Under the pieces are notes generated by a model. It did not search any database, was not told the DNA's origin, and saw only the letters and a list, made by a program, of their open reading frames with translations. A DNA stretch of 48,893 nucleotides from a bacterium (GTDB lineage Bacteria; Armatimonadota; Fimbriimonadia; Fimbriimonadales; Fimbriimonadaceae), in contig JAIXQR010000006.1 of NCBI GenBank assembly GCA_027485645.1, forward strand, positions 1 through 48,893, written 5' to 3'. This document shows, piece by piece, positions 1-8,968 of the stretch (position 1 is its first letter; each line of letters begins with the position of its first letter). A program made the translations under genes and the position numbers.

Positions 1-191
1 AACAATCGCCGACTTTTTCTCCTGAGTACTAAAGTTCGCTTGCGAACTTCGGAGGCGTGGAATTCATGCCTGACTTCCGGATGATCACTAAAAGGTGATG
101 GGGAATCCGAGCATTGGCAAAATCAGAAAATGAGTACACATCCGCTTTTCGGTATGCATTTTCTAACCAAAATGTGCCGTGCAGTAGGCAT
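1..191. other. Window edge, no gene seen
   Basis: I find no convincing coding region or RNA in this stretch. It contains one perfect 8-bp inverted repeat with a 2-base loop at 32-49 (AAGTTCGC / GCGAACTT), which could be the tail of a terminator for a gene outside the window, but no clear T-tract follows on either strand. Confidence 0.4.
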
Positions 192-215
192 AAAAAAAGC
201 CGCCTCTAGGGCGAC
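192..215 (-). terminator. Rho-independent terminator of the initiator tRNA
   Basis: On the minus strand a 6-bp stem (GTCGCC / GGCGGC, one G-T pair) with a CTAGA loop is followed directly by seven T residues. It starts about 10 bases beyond the tRNA 3' end, so it is well placed to end that transcript. Confidence 0.85.
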
Positions 216-225
216 TTTGTAAATT

Positions 226-302
<77 letters not shown>

Positions 303-313
303 ATGGAACTAGC

Positions 314-343
314 ATTATTCCCATGTTTGGGGCGAAAAGTCAA
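314..343 (-). promoter_or_regulatory. Promoter of tRNA-fMet overlapping the araC-type stop codon
   Basis: On the minus strand TTGACT (338-343) and AATAAT (314-319) are separated by 18 bases, close to the sigma-70 consensus. The predicted start point lies just upstream of the tRNA 5' end. The -35 element overlaps the stop codon of the upstream regulator gene, so the tRNA has its own promoter nested in that gene's end. Confidence 0.6.
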
Positions 344-1263
344 GCCTCTTCGTTTGAACTGGTGCCGTCGTTGGTCGATCGAAGCTCGGACGGGACTAGG
401 CCGAGATACTCTTTGATGCTTTCGCGGAGGCCCTGAGTAGTACCAAATCCGGCGATCTGCGCGACTTTGTCGACGGGCTTGTCGGAACTGACCAAGATTC
501 GGACGGCCGCTTCGGTTCGGCATCGGTCCACATACTCGTGGAATCCGTACCCAACGAGGCCCTTGAAGACTCGGCTGAAGTGGAACGGGGAATAGCCCGC
601 TCGATCTGCGGCATCGCGCAACGGCCAAGGTCCGACTGGGTTCTCTCGGACAGCGGTCACCAGTTCGCTGACCGTTTCTGGGAGGTCTGGCGGGGTGGCG
701 GAGAGCTGAACCAGGTTTGGACTCAGCATCAAATGAGCGGAAATTTCGTATACAACGCTCAGCACGTGGAGTTCGCTGCTCTCCGAGGGTCGCGCAATGG
801 CGTCCTGCAAGCGATCGATTGACTTGAGAAAGAATGGCGAAAATGGTCGGCAAGAAATGCTGCGAGCCATGTTCGGGTCTGACTTGCCGGATCGCGCGAG
901 CCAGCTTTCGAGCACCGGAGTGGACTTCAGGTTCCAGGAAATCACCGTCGCTTGGTGGTCTCCCCGGGCGGCTTGGAGCAAAAGCTCGGAAGATCGAGCG
1001 AAAAGTACGCTACGGGGCGGAATCAGAACGAGCGGACCGTGGGCGGTGTGCCGGGCAATCAGCGTCCCGTAATAGTTCAGTGCAACCGCTGCCATCCCCT
1101 CCGGAATGGTTAGGTGTCCGTTGGCGGTGCGAAGATTCGTGCCGCTGTAGCTGTCACATCGAATGTGTCCGTGCCCCTGAAACTCGGGTTTTCGGTTAAA
1201 CGACGCGTGCGGACCGCAATCAAAGCTGATTTCTAAATGATTCTCAATATCCTCTGACCGCAC
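340..1263 (-). CDS. AraC/XylS-family transcriptional regulator
   Basis: The C-terminal ~100 residues of this 307-residue protein form a typical AraC double helix-turn-helix: first helix pair around LRDAADRAGYSPFHFSRVFK, then the family signature region VDKVAQIAGFGTTQGLRESIKEYLGLVPSELR-like, ending in the usual YLG.VPSELR. The N-terminal ~200 residues look like a cupin-type sensing domain with no residues that reveal a ligand. The reading frame stays open far upstream into asd. I choose the GTG at 1263 because GGGGGA lies 6 bases before it; GTG codons further upstream are alternatives. It is divergent from asd, and inverted repeats in the 73-base gap could be its binding sites. Product class is firm; the regulated genes are unknown. 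Confidence 0.85.
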   Translation of the reverse strand: MRSEDIENHLEISFDCGPHASFNRKPEFQGHGHIRCDSYSGTNLRTANGHLTIPEGMAAVALNYYGTLIARHTAHGPLVLIPPRSVLFARSSELLLQAARGDHQATVISWNLKSTPVLESWLARSGKSDPNMARSISCRPFSPFFLKSIDRLQDAIARPSESSELHVLSVVYEISAHLMLSPNLVQLSATPPDLPETVSELVTAVRENPVGPWPLRDAADRAGYSPFHFSRVFKGLVGYGFHEYVDRCRTEAAVRILVSSDKPVDKVAQIAGFGTTQGLRESIKEYLGLVPSELRSTNDGTSSNEEA

Positions 1264-1282
1264 CCCGTTCCCCCGATATGGA

Positions 1283-1330
1283 GTGTACAACGAATACACA
1301 TCATGTTGGTGACGAACCTCAGGTATCACC
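1283..1330. promoter_or_regulatory. Inverted repeats in the araC-asd divergent region
   Basis: Two spaced inverted repeats occupy the intergenic region: GTGTA-N7-TACAC (1283-1299) and GGTGA-N13-TCACC (1308-1330). Their position between divergent promoters fits operator sites, possibly for the AraC-type protein. This is inference from placement; AraC sites are usually direct repeats. Confidence 0.3.
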
Positions 1331-1336
1331 TTTGTC

Positions 1337-2368
1337 GTGTCAACAGGATTAAACGTTGCGGTTCTCGGCGCAACAGGTGCTGTCGGTGGTGAGTTCCTCC
1401 GACTGTTCGAACAAAGAAACTTCCCCGTTAGCGAACTAAAGCTGCTTGCCAGCGCTCGCTCGGCAGGCAAAACAGCAGATTTCCAGGGCGAATCGCTCCC
1501 CATCCATGCGGTTTCCGCAGAAGCTTTCGAAGGGGTCGATGTTGCCTTTTTCAGCGCCGGTGCAAGCCGTTCAAAGGAGTGGGCATCGATTGCCAACGCC
1601 GCTGGCGCGGTCGTGATTGATAACTCCAGCGCCTTCCGAATGGATGAAAACGTTCCGTTGGTCGTTCCGGAGATTAATGGAGACGTGATCACAGAATCGA
1701 CAAAGCTGGTCGCGGTGCCGAACTGTACGGCGATTATTCTCTGCATGGCGCTGGCTCCGCTAAGAGCGCTCGGTTCGATCCAGCGCGTTATCGTGAGCAC
1801 GTACCAAAGCGCGAGCGGCGGTGGGGCAGCGATGATGCAGTACCTGCTCGACGACACGAAGGCGTACTTGGATGGCGAAGAAGGGGTCGAAGTCCGTCCG
1901 GAAGGATTGCCACCGTATGCTTTCAACGTGTTCAGTCACAACACGCCGATCCTTGAATCGGGCGCGAATGAAGAGGAAGCGAAAGTCATGGTCGAGTCGC
2001 GAAAGATCCTTGGGGACGATTCGATTCGATTCAATGTCACTTGCGTTCGCGTTCCGGTGCTCCGAGCTCATTGCGAATCGGTGACCGTCGAGTTCGCGGA
2101 TGCCGCTCCATCCGTCGAGGCGGTGCGGGATGTTTTGACCGATGCCGCTGGAGTCCGGCTGGTGGACGTTCGCGAGGCGAATCGTTTCCCAATGCCGCGT
2201 TTAGCAGGTGAGCAGAACGACGTGCTCGTCGGTCGTATTCGCCCAGACGCAAGCAATCCGAACGGTTTGTGCATGTTCATCGCCGGTGATCAGCTCCTCA
2301 AAGGCGCGGCCCTCAATGCAGTACAAATTGCGGAACTGATGCAAGAACGCGGTTATCTCCCAAGCTAA
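1337..2368 (+). CDS. asd: Aspartate-semialdehyde dehydrogenase
   Basis: This enzyme reduces aspartyl phosphate to aspartate semialdehyde with NADPH, the branch point for lysine/diaminopimelate, threonine and methionine. The 343-residue length is typical. The N-terminal Rossmann motif VAVLGATGAVGGEF binds NADP; the catalytic cysteine is Cys130 in VPNCTAI; the SGGGAAMM stretch follows as expected. The start is the GTG at 1337, with no good Shine-Dalgarno, giving MSTGLNVAVLG. The gene is divergent from an AraC-type regulator and is followed by a clear terminator, so it is probably monocistronic. Confidence 0.96.
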   Translation: MSTGLNVAVLGATGAVGGEFLRLFEQRNFPVSELKLLASARSAGKTADFQGESLPIHAVSAEAFEGVDVAFFSAGASRSKEWASIANAAGAVVIDNSSAFRMDENVPLVVPEINGDVITESTKLVAVPNCTAIILCMALAPLRALGSIQRVIVSTYQSASGGGAAMMQYLLDDTKAYLDGEEGVEVRPEGLPPYAFNVFSHNTPILESGANEEEAKVMVESRKILGDDSIRFNVTCVRVPVLRAHCESVTVEFADAAPSVEAVRDVLTDAAGVRLVDVREANRFPMPRLAGEQNDVLVGRIRPDASNPNGLCMFIAGDQLLKGAALNAVQIAELMQERGYLPS

Positions 2369-2440
2369 GCCCTAGTAGAAGTTGCTAGGAATTGCAGGGG
2401 TGTCACACTTTTCTGCACCAAATCCTAAATTAGTGCCTAA

Positions 2441-2481
2441 AATGATCTGAGTCGCAAAGTCTGCGGCCAGATCATTTTTTT
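2441..2481 (+). terminator. Terminator after asd
   Basis: AATGATCTG and CAGATCATT form a 9-bp perfect stem around a longer loop that can fold further, and seven T residues follow. It separates asd from the next gene. Confidence 0.75.
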
Positions 2482-2499
2482 GGGAAGGGAGAGACGAAT

Positions 2500-4017
2500 A
2501 TGAGTCAAACAACTGCGGATGGCGCCTCAAGGCGCGCGTTTTTGCAAGCTGGAGCCGCGTCGATTGGTGCGCTTGCCCTGGCACAAACTTCAAGGGCCCA
2601 AGACTGGGCCGGTGGTCGAATCCAGCCAGGACCGGTCGGAACGGAGCGGGGCCTTGGAACCTACGGGCTCGTAAATCGAATCACCTACGGCCTAAATCGT
2701 GAGGAAGCGGACCGTTTCGACAACATGGGCTACGCTGCCTATCTCGAAGAGCAGCTGAATCCGACCGAGATTGACGATTCCGAATGCGCCTCTCGACTGC
2801 GACAGTTCCAGTCGTTGGAAATGACGCCTTACAACTGTCTGCGCGGATTGGATGAAAGTATCGATCCGAGTTGGGAGTGTGTGCAATCGCAGATTGTCCG
2901 TGCGATCTACTCCAAGCGGCAGCTTCAAGAAATCATGGTTGAGTTTTGGCTCGACCACTTCAACGTTTACATTCACAACTCCGCCAGCGAGTTGATGCCA
3001 ACCCACATCGCAACGATCCGCAAGTACTGCTTGGGTAGCTTCCACACGCTCCTCACGAACGTTGTGAAGCAGGTTCAGGTCATGTGGTACCTGGACAATT
3101 TGAACAACGTAAACGGCTTCACAAACCAAAACTTTGGCCGTGAGTTGCTGGAGCTCCACACGCTCGGCGTTGACGGAGGCTACACGCAGCGAGACGTCGA
3201 AACGGCAACTGCCGTCTTCACTGGATGGGGAATGGACGGCTACTACGAGTGGCCGTGGGACCAGACAACGAACCGAAACTGGGGCAAGTTCAAGTTCTAC
3301 GCGGACAAACACGACACCAGCCAGCGCTACTTTATGGGCGATTTGCCGGAGCATTTGATTCCGGCCGGTGGTCAATCGCAGGGTGACTTGCTTCTGCAAC
3401 GATTGGCGACCCACCCATCGACCGCTTGGAACATCGCACGTAAGTTGTGCCGAAAGTTCCTGACCTACGAGCCAAGCTACAACACCATCGAAGCGGCGGC
3501 GAATGCGTTCATTTCTTCGAACGGAAACATCCGAACGGTTCTCAACTACATTCTCCGGGACATTCGGTTGTCCAAGTGGTACAAGCCGAAGCTGAAGCGC
3601 CCATATCACTTCACGATCTCCGCACTCCGGGCCATGAAGGCGGAGATGACGGACTCCGAATCCATCATTTGGGAATTGCTGAACAACATGCGACAGGTGC
3701 CGTTGCACTGGGCGCCGCCCAACGGCTATCCAGACGCGATGAACGTTTGGGTGGAAAACCTTCGGCCGCGATGGTACATGGCCTTCCAAATGCCGATGAA
3801 CTGGCTCTGGAACGCTCGAGTCGATGTTTACGGCCTGTTCAAAGATCGATCTCGCGATGGCGTGATTCGCGCAATCGAGCGAAATCTGTACGGCGGTCAA
3901 ATGAGCTCGGTTCGCCGCGAGCAATTCCGAGGCGTGCTCAACAGCACCGCGACAAACACCCAGATCCGAGAAGCTTTTGGCTTGGCCCTTGCCTCGCCTG
4001 AGTTCCAGATGTATTGA
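2500..4017 (+). CDS. Tat-exported DUF1800 family protein
   Basis: A 505-residue protein of the DUF1800 family, which is almost always encoded beside a DUF1501 protein in Planctomycetes, Armatimonadota, Acidobacteria and related phyla; its biochemical role is not established. The N-terminus has a twin-arginine signal: SRRAFLQAGAASIGALALA, then a likely cleavage after SRAQ. The body starts with the family's LVNRITYGLNREEADRF segment and contains the conserved GRELLELHTLGVDGGYTQ and VFTGW regions. The ATG at 2500 follows the strong Shine-Dalgarno GGGAAGGGAGAG. The DUF1501 gene follows after 10 bases, its ribosome binding site overlapping this stop codon region, so the two are one operon. Confidence 0.93.
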   Translation: MSQTTADGASRRAFLQAGAASIGALALAQTSRAQDWAGGRIQPGPVGTERGLGTYGLVNRITYGLNREEADRFDNMGYAAYLEEQLNPTEIDDSECASRLRQFQSLEMTPYNCLRGLDESIDPSWECVQSQIVRAIYSKRQLQEIMVEFWLDHFNVYIHNSASELMPTHIATIRKYCLGSFHTLLTNVVKQVQVMWYLDNLNNVNGFTNQNFGRELLELHTLGVDGGYTQRDVETATAVFTGWGMDGYYEWPWDQTTNRNWGKFKFYADKHDTSQRYFMGDLPEHLIPAGGQSQGDLLLQRLATHPSTAWNIARKLCRKFLTYEPSYNTIEAAANAFISSNGNIRTVLNYILRDIRLSKWYKPKLKRPYHFTISALRAMKAEMTDSESIIWELLNNMRQVPLHWAPPNGYPDAMNVWVENLRPRWYMAFQMPMNWLWNARVDVYGLFKDRSRDGVIRAIERNLYGGQMSSVRREQFRGVLNSTATNTQIREAFGLALASPEFQMY

Positions 4018-4027
4018 GGAGAGCAAA

Positions 4028-5377
4028 ATGCAACGAAAAGTTGGTTGTCAAGAGTACGAATATCTTAGTCGTCGTGGCCTCATCGAAAAGATGGGTCACC
4101 AAGCTCTCCGGGGCATCGCCCCAGCGTGGATGCCGTCTGTAACGTTCGGAAGCGACTATCGAGGCAAGTTCGGCCCGGCAGATCGTGACGTGCTGATCTC
4201 GGTCTACCTCCGCGGTGGTTGTGACGGTCTCACAGTCTGCGTTCCCTACGGTGATGCGGCTTACTATCAGCACCGATCCTCCCTCGCAGTTCCGCGTCCA
4301 GATCAAACCACGAACGCGAATCGAGCCGTGGACCTGAACGGGTTCTTCGGCCTTCCGCCTGCCATGCAGCCGTTGAAAGAGCTGTATGACCTTGGTCATT
4401 TCCTTGTCGTACACGCGACCGGATTAACGAACAATACGCGCTCGCACTTCGACGCCCAGCAATTCATGGAAGCCGGAAAGGCGGACAAGAACCTTTGGAC
4501 CGGTTGGCTTGGTCGACACTTGGCCAGCATCGGTGAAATGAAGGAAGGTGCGCTTCTCCGGGCAGTTGGCCTGAGCGGTACGCTCGCGCTCACCCTAGAG
4601 GGCGGGCCGCGAACCACGACGCTTGCAAACATGGAAGACACCCGCTACGGCGGACGCTCTGAATCTGAGGCAGCGCGCGTGAACTGGCTCCGGCAAGCGT
4701 ATTCCACGGCTCAACCAGCCCTGGCCGAAGCCGCGGACAACACGTTCAAGACGATCGACCTGCTTCGCAGCTTGAACTTCTCGAACTACCAGCCTGCCGG
4801 CGGCGCTCAGTACAACCAACCGATGCCAAACGGGGGCGGGACCTACGGCTCCGCCAGCGACTTTGGTAATTCGATGCGAGCAGCGGCTTCGCTTATTCGT
4901 GCCGATGTCGGTGTTGAAGCCGTTCACGTCGACTTCGGCGGATGGGACACCCATGAGTACCAGGCTCCGTTTGAATACTACGGTCCGATGTACATGGGGA
5001 TGTACTCGCTCGCAACCAATTTGCGAGCGCTCTACACCGACTTGGAAGCGTCCGGGTTCATGGGCAACGTTACGGTTGCGATCGTTTCCGAGTTCGGCCG
5101 AACGGTTCAACAGAACGGAAACTACGGTACGGACCACGGTCACGGCAACGTAATGATGTTGCTCGGAAAGAACGTGAACGGTGGACAGGTGCTCGGAACC
5201 TGGCCAGGACTCGCTTCGGAGTTGCTACACGAGTACAACGCCTTGGCGATTACGACTGACTACCGCGACATCATCGCGGAAGTCGTTCAGAAGCGGCTCA
5301 AGAACACAAACTTGAGCGCGGTCTTCCCAGACTCCGGCTACACGCCGACATTCCACAACGCCGTTCGTGCGGCGTAA
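4028..5377 (+). CDS. DUF1501 family protein
   Basis: A 449-residue DUF1501 protein, a family with a sulfatase/alkaline-phosphatase-like fold that pairs with DUF1800. Visible family features are the early VLISVYLRGGCDGLTVCVPYGD, the central VHVDFGGWDTH and the C-terminal VAIVSEFGRTVQQNG followed by GTDHGHGNVMMLLG. An internal SRRGLIEKMG near residue 14 resembles a degenerate Tat motif (RR then a weakly hydrophobic run), so export by itself or by piggy-back on the DUF1800 partner is possible. The start ATG at 4028 sits behind GAGGAG, which overlaps the upstream TGA. An earlier in-frame start would extend into the DUF1800 gene and is unlikely. Confidence 0.93.
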   Translation: MQRKVGCQEYEYLSRRGLIEKMGHQALRGIAPAWMPSVTFGSDYRGKFGPADRDVLISVYLRGGCDGLTVCVPYGDAAYYQHRSSLAVPRPDQTTNANRAVDLNGFFGLPPAMQPLKELYDLGHFLVVHATGLTNNTRSHFDAQQFMEAGKADKNLWTGWLGRHLASIGEMKEGALLRAVGLSGTLALTLEGGPRTTTLANMEDTRYGGRSESEAARVNWLRQAYSTAQPALAEAADNTFKTIDLLRSLNFSNYQPAGGAQYNQPMPNGGGTYGSASDFGNSMRAAASLIRADVGVEAVHVDFGGWDTHEYQAPFEYYGPMYMGMYSLATNLRALYTDLEASGFMGNVTVAIVSEFGRTVQQNGNYGTDHGHGNVMMLLGKNVNGGQVLGTWPGLASELLHEYNALAITTDYRDIIAEVVQKRLKNTNLSAVFPDSGYTPTFHNAVRAA

Positions 5378-5380
5378 ACA

Positions 5381-5418
5381 AAAATTGCCCAGCCCCGAAG
5401 TCGGGGCTGGGCAATTTT
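5381..5418. terminator. Bidirectional terminator between DUF1501 and ahcY
   Basis: An 18-bp perfect inverted repeat with AAAA at one end and TTTT at the other (AAAATTGCCCAGCCCCGA and its complement, 2-base loop). It can terminate the plus-strand DUF1800-DUF1501 operon and the convergent minus-strand ahcY operon. Confidence 0.92.
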
Positions 5419-5428
5419 GCGTGTTGGA

Positions 5429-6694
5429 CTAGGTTCCTTCTTGCCAGCTGTTCAGGTACGCGGTCTGCTCGTTTGTGAGCGTGTCGATCTGAATGCCCAT
5501 CGAGGCGAGCTTGAGCCGAGCTACTTCCTTATCGATGTCCTTCGGCACGGAGTAGACGCTCTTCGTGAAGCCTTTCGCCTCGTTGACCAAGAGCTCAACG
5601 CAGAGGGCCTGGTTGGCGAAGCTCATGTCCATGACCGATGCTGGGTGACCTTCGGCAGCGGCGAGGTTGATGAGTCGTCCTTCGCCGAGCAAGTAGATTC
5701 GGCGGCCGTCGGCGAGTTTGAATTCGTCAACAAACGGGCGGGCAACCGACTTGGTTACGGCCAGCTTTTCAAGCGCCGGGATGTCGATTTCGGCATTGAA
5801 GTGACCGCTGTTGCAGATGATCGCGCCGTCCTTCATGTTTGCAAAGGCTGCGCCAGCGACGACGTTCTTGTTACCGGTCGTGGTGATGAACAGGTCACCG
5901 ACCTTTGCGGCTTGGGCGATTGGCATCACGGTGAAGCCGTCCATTACCGCTTCGAGAGCGCTAGTTGGATCGATCTCGGTGACGATGACGTGGGAGCCCA
6001 TGCCCTTTGCGCGGGAGGCGACGCCTCGTCCGCACCAGCCGTAGCCAGAAACGACCACGACTCGTCCGGCGAGGAGCATGTTGGTCGCACGGAGGATTCC
6101 GTCGAGCGTGCTCTGTCCGGTGCCGTAGCGGTTGTCAAAAAGGTGCTTCGTGTCTGCGTCGTTGATCGCGATGACGGGGTACTCAAGCACGCCATCTGCG
6201 GCCATTGCGCGCAAGCGGATAACGCCGGTGGTGGTTTCTTCCGTGCCACCGATGATGCCTTCGATCAGGTCTCGGCGATCGTTGTGAATCACGCCAACGG
6301 TATCGGCGCCATCGTCCATCGTAATGGTCGGCTTGATGTCAAGCGCCTGATGGATGTGGCGGTAATAGGTCTCGTTGTTTTCGCCCTTGATGCAGAAGGT
6401 GTGAACACCAAAGTCGGAGACCAATGATGCTGCAACGTCGTCTTGGGTGCTAAGCGGGTTGCTTGCGCAGATGGCTACTTCCGCGCCGCCCACCACGAGG
6501 GTGTGCATTAGATTTGCCGTTTCTGTCGTAACGTGCAGGCAGGCGGTGATGCGTTGGCCCTGGAGTGGCTTCTCTTTTGCGAATCGTTCTCGGATCGCTC
6601 GAAGGACCGGCATATCTCGCTCTGCCCAAGCAATTCGATCTCGTCCGAGCCGTGCTAGCTCCAGGTTAGCAACGTCGTGGGAAAGGGTGACCAT
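5429..6694 (-). CDS. ahcY: S-adenosylhomocysteine hydrolase
   Basis: Hydrolyses S-adenosylhomocysteine to adenosine and homocysteine, relieving product inhibition of methyltransferases. The 421-residue protein has the shorter form seen in archaea and many bacteria. Signatures: substrate-domain [26 protein letters not shown], the NAD-binding [10 protein letters not shown], and the C-terminal [19 protein letters not shown]. The start ATG at 6694 gives [10 protein letters not shown]; the open frame continues upstream without family-like sequence. A -10-like TACAAT lies 7 bases before the ATG and no good Shine-Dalgarno is present, so a leaderless message is possible. A GC-rich hairpin lies just upstream. 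It may also be co-transcribed with the LacI-prepilin genes. Confidence 0.96.
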   Translation of the reverse strand: MVTLSHDVANLELARLGRDRIAWAERDMPVLRAIRERFAKEKPLQGQRITACLHVTTETANLMHTLVVGGAEVAICASNPLSTQDDVAASLVSDFGVHTFCIKGENNETYYRHIHQALDIKPTITMDDGADTVGVIHNDRRDLIEGIIGGTEETTTGVIRLRAMAADGVLEYPVIAINDADTKHLFDNRYGTGQSTLDGILRATNMLLAGRVVVVSGYGWCGRGVASRAKGMGSHVIVTEIDPTSALEAVMDGFTVMPIAQAAKVGDLFITTTGNKNVVAGAAFANMKDGAIICNSGHFNAEIDIPALEKLAVTKSVARPFVDEFKLADGRRIYLLGEGRLINLAAAEGHPASVMDMSFANQALCVELLVNEAKGFTKSVYSVPKDIDKEVARLKLASMGIQIDTLTNEQTAYLNSWQEGT

Positions 6695-6706
6695 CCTTGA
6701 GATTGT

Positions 6707-6735
6707 ACCGGGCGAGGGGTTAGGAAACGCCCGGT
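6707..6735 (-). other. Hairpin upstream of ahcY
   Basis: A perfect 8-bp inverted repeat (ACCGGGCG / CGCCCGGT, 13-base loop) lies 13 bases upstream of the ahcY start. There is no T-tract, so it is not an ordinary terminator. It could be a processing or regulatory structure, but the 52-base gap is too short for a full SAH riboswitch that I could recognise. Confidence 0.45.
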
Positions 6736-6746
6736 CTAGGTTCAAG

Positions 6747-7004
6747 TCAGTTTTTGGAAGGAGCACCAGGAGCGGAGGATGGTTGGTTCGCTGGTGTGAC
6801 GTCACCGACGGTGTAGCCGTCTTTCTCCATCTTGGATTTCGTACCTGGCGACATGGTGTCCCAGATGTATCGGGGAATGACCTTGTCAGTCTTGGGAGCG
6901 GCAAACTCGGAAGTGCTGTCTCCTCGCGTCAAGAAGAATCCGGCAACGGCCACCACTGCAACAATGGAAATGATGATTGCGGGGACTGGAATGGGCTTTT
7001 TCAT
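6747..7004 (-). CDS. Small single-pass membrane protein in prepilin operon
   Basis: An 85-residue protein of unknown function. Residues ~7-27 form one hydrophobic segment ([18 protein letters not shown]) after two lysines, so the rest is probably outside the cytoplasm. The tail is rich in Pro, Ser and Ala. The segment [20 protein letters not shown] suggests a small folded motif. It follows the prepilin gene after a 51-base gap containing a strong hairpin, so it belongs to the LacI-prepilin operon, perhaps with reduced expression. I do not recognise the family. Confidence 0.7.
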   Translation of the reverse strand: MKKPIPVPAIIISIVAVVAVAGFFLTRGDSTSEFAAPKTDKVIPRYIWDTMSPGTKSKMEKDGYTVGDVTPANQPSSAPGAPSKN

Positions 7005-7014
7005 GATTCCGGAA

Positions 7015-7041
7015 CGCGGGCCGAGATTCCGTCGGCCCGCG
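7015..7041 (-). other. Intercistronic hairpin between prepilin and small membrane gene
   Basis: A 10-bp perfect stem (CGCGGGCCGA / TCGGCCCGCG) with a 7-base loop, without a T-tract. It starts 15 bases after the prepilin stop and ends 10 bases before the next start. A likely role is mRNA 3'-end protection or differential expression within the operon. Confidence 0.55.
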
Positions 7042-7055
7042 TAGTTGTAGTTGGG

Positions 7056-7922
7056 TTACTGAGGGAGCGTGCAGTCGTTCGCGTTTGGCCGGAACGGATC
7101 TGCATCCAGGCAAACACCATTTAGGGTGTTGTCCACCGGCGAGTTCATATCCCTTCTTCGCTGGTAGCCCGGGAAAATGAAGCCCCGTCCGCGAGAACCA
7201 ACATGAAGGTCGGTGAAGAGGTAGTTCGCTCGATCTGACCGCTGGAAGTCGATCCCTGACGTGTACCGGTGCGTCTCTCGAGTTTCCGTTCCGTACGCAA
7301 TCGGATCGGTGTTCGCGAGAGTATTGGCAGATCGGTTCCACCAAACGTTGCACTCGTAGATCCACGCACCAGCCCACCAAGTGCACTCATAGATCGCGGG
7401 GTTTCGCTGTTCGGTCACCAGGATGGTGTCTGCCGGCGATGGGATCGAGGTTGCGTTGGTCGGGCTGAAACCATAGTCCTGGCCGTCCCAAGTGTTCACT
7501 CCGGCCCATCCTCGCACGACGTTTCCAGCCACGCGGAAGCTCTTCTTAACCTGTCCGTAGGCCGAGAAACCGGTCGGGACTCGGTCGAAGTCCGAGCGGA
7601 ACAGTTCGAAGTTCTTCATGTAAGGGAACATGATGTTGTCCCAGCCTGGGCAACCGCCCTTGGCATCGGAACAAGCCCCGGTGCCCCAAGAGGCACCATT
7701 GCCGTTCATCGTTCCAGAAAACTGGAAGGTGTCGTCATAGTCACCTTGGTAAAGCGCAAATGCTGTACCGGTCTGCTTGATGTTGCTGATGGTTTTCGTG
7801 TTCTTTGCGGCGGCTTTAGCCTGGGCGAAGACAGGGAAGAGGATGGCAGCGAGGATCGCGATGATCGCGATCACGACGAGTAGTTCAATGAGGGTGAACG
7901 CACTTCGCGTTGATTTATTCAT
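7056..7922 (-). CDS. Type II secretion/type IV pilus-like prepilin (DUF1559-like)
   Basis: A 288-residue pseudopilin-like protein. The N-terminus KSTRSAFTLIELLVVIAIIA is a textbook class III signal cleaved by prepilin peptidase before Phe, leaving a hydrophobic helix for assembly or membrane anchoring. FPVFAQAKAAAKNTKTISNI continues into the globular domain. The LFTDLHVGSRG segment near residue 240 corresponds to the H-X9-DG-like tail of this large-paralogue family. Its ATG overlaps the end of the upstream LacI-type gene by 8 bases, so translation is probably coupled. Such proteins are very numerous in Armatimonadota and Planctomycetes; individual functions are unknown. Confidence 0.9.
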   Translation of the reverse strand: MNKSTRSAFTLIELLVVIAIIAILAAILFPVFAQAKAAAKNTKTISNIKQTGTAFALYQGDYDDTFQFSGTMNGNGASWGTGACSDAKGGCPGWDNIMFPYMKNFELFRSDFDRVPTGFSAYGQVKKSFRVAGNVVRGWAGVNTWDGQDYGFSPTNATSIPSPADTILVTEQRNPAIYECTWWAGAWIYECNVWWNRSANTLANTDPIAYGTETRETHRYTSGIDFQRSDRANYLFTDLHVGSRGRGFIFPGYQRRRDMNSPVDNTLNGVCLDADPFRPNANDCTLPQ

Positions 7923-8946
7923 GGATGTTTTTGTCCTCCGATGGACGGCTTGCTGAGGCTCGAACGATGAGCCGGGTTGAAAATGTTTGGTTGCGGACCG
8001 GGAGGCCCGAGATCAGGGCAGAGAGTGCAAGTACGGCTGCACGCCCCATCTCTTCTAGCGGTTGCCGCATTGTCGTGATCGTTGGATGGACCGAAGCGGC
8101 CATTGGCGAGTCATCAAACCCAACGACACTGATTTGGTCTGGGATGTTTATTTTCAGTTCGGCGGCGGCTCGAACGAAGCCCACTGCCATCTCGTCGTTG
8201 CAACACATCACCGCTGTAGGTAAATGATCCTGCGTCAGCAACTCATAGGCCGCGGAGTAGCCGCTGCCGGGAGTGAAGTCTCCGTCTTTGATCCATTCCT
8301 CGCGAATGGGCAACTGAGCGTCGGACATGAACTTCATGAACGCGGCATGGCGTTGAATTCCGTCGTCAAGGTCAAGCTTGCCGTACAGCATGCCGATGTC
8401 TCGGTGCCCTAACTCGACCAGATACGAAAGCGCATCCCGGATTCCAGAGTCGTTATCGCAGTTAATCGCTGGTACCGGACACTCAAGCCAACAGTTCGTC
8501 ATCACGTGAGGAACTTTCGTGAGCTCTGGATGCGCGAATATCTGAGTTCCCTTCGGCGGGGCGAGAAAGATCAAGCCGTCGACCCGGCCATCGAGAACGT
8601 TGTCGATGAATCGATCCTCGTTACCATCTCGAAAGCCGGTGAAAATGAGGACATCGTGGCCCACCTCATCGGCCGCGGAAAGAATTCCGTTTAGTACGAT
8701 TTGGAAGTAGGGACTCGCCGCGGCAAGAATAGACGTTCCTGGGGGCACGATTCCGAATGTGCTCGTTTTGCCCGTGACCATCGACTTGGCGAGACGATTC
8801 GGCCGATATCCCAATTCGGCGGCGGTCGCGAGAACCCGCTCCTTTACACCCTGAGGAACGCTTCGCGGTCCGCCGTTGAGTGCGTAACTCACGGTGCTTG
8901 TGCTGATGTTCAGCACCCTTGCTATGTCTTTGATCGTGGCCGCCAT
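7915..8946 (-). CDS. LacI-family transcriptional regulator
   Basis: A 343-residue LacI/GalR repressor. The N-terminal helix-turn-helix and hinge read ATIKDIARVLNISTSTVSYA and then LNGGPRSVPQGVKERVLATAAELGYRPN. The periplasmic-binding-like sensor domain follows, with the usual GFDDSPMAASVHPTITTM near the C-terminus. The ligand is probably a sugar but cannot be read from the sequence. The gene is first in a minus-strand operon and overlaps the prepilin start by 8 bases. A palindromic operator overlapping its own promoter region points to autoregulation. Confidence 0.93.
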   Translation of the reverse strand: MAATIKDIARVLNISTSTVSYALNGGPRSVPQGVKERVLATAAELGYRPNRLAKSMVTGKTSTFGIVPPGTSILAAASPYFQIVLNGILSAADEVGHDVLIFTGFRDGNEDRFIDNVLDGRVDGLIFLAPPKGTQIFAHPELTKVPHVMTNCWLECPVPAINCDNDSGIRDALSYLVELGHRDIGMLYGKLDLDDGIQRHAAFMKFMSDAQLPIREEWIKDGDFTPGSGYSAAYELLTQDHLPTAVMCCNDEMAVGFVRAAAELKINIPDQISVVGFDDSPMAASVHPTITTMRQPLEEMGRAAVLALSALISGLPVRNQTFSTRLIVRASASRPSEDKNIHE

Positions 8947-8968
8947 TGGTCAGAAAGAAACGATTCGC

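Noticed and set aside
2692-4026. 444-residue minus-strand open frame opposite the DUF1800 gene
   Set aside because: Its sequence is a shadow of a clear family member on the plus strand and has no recognisable domain.
6695-6746. SAH riboswitch before ahcY
   Set aside because: The gap is 52 bases and lacks recognisable SAH-riboswitch core sequences; only a simple hairpin is present.
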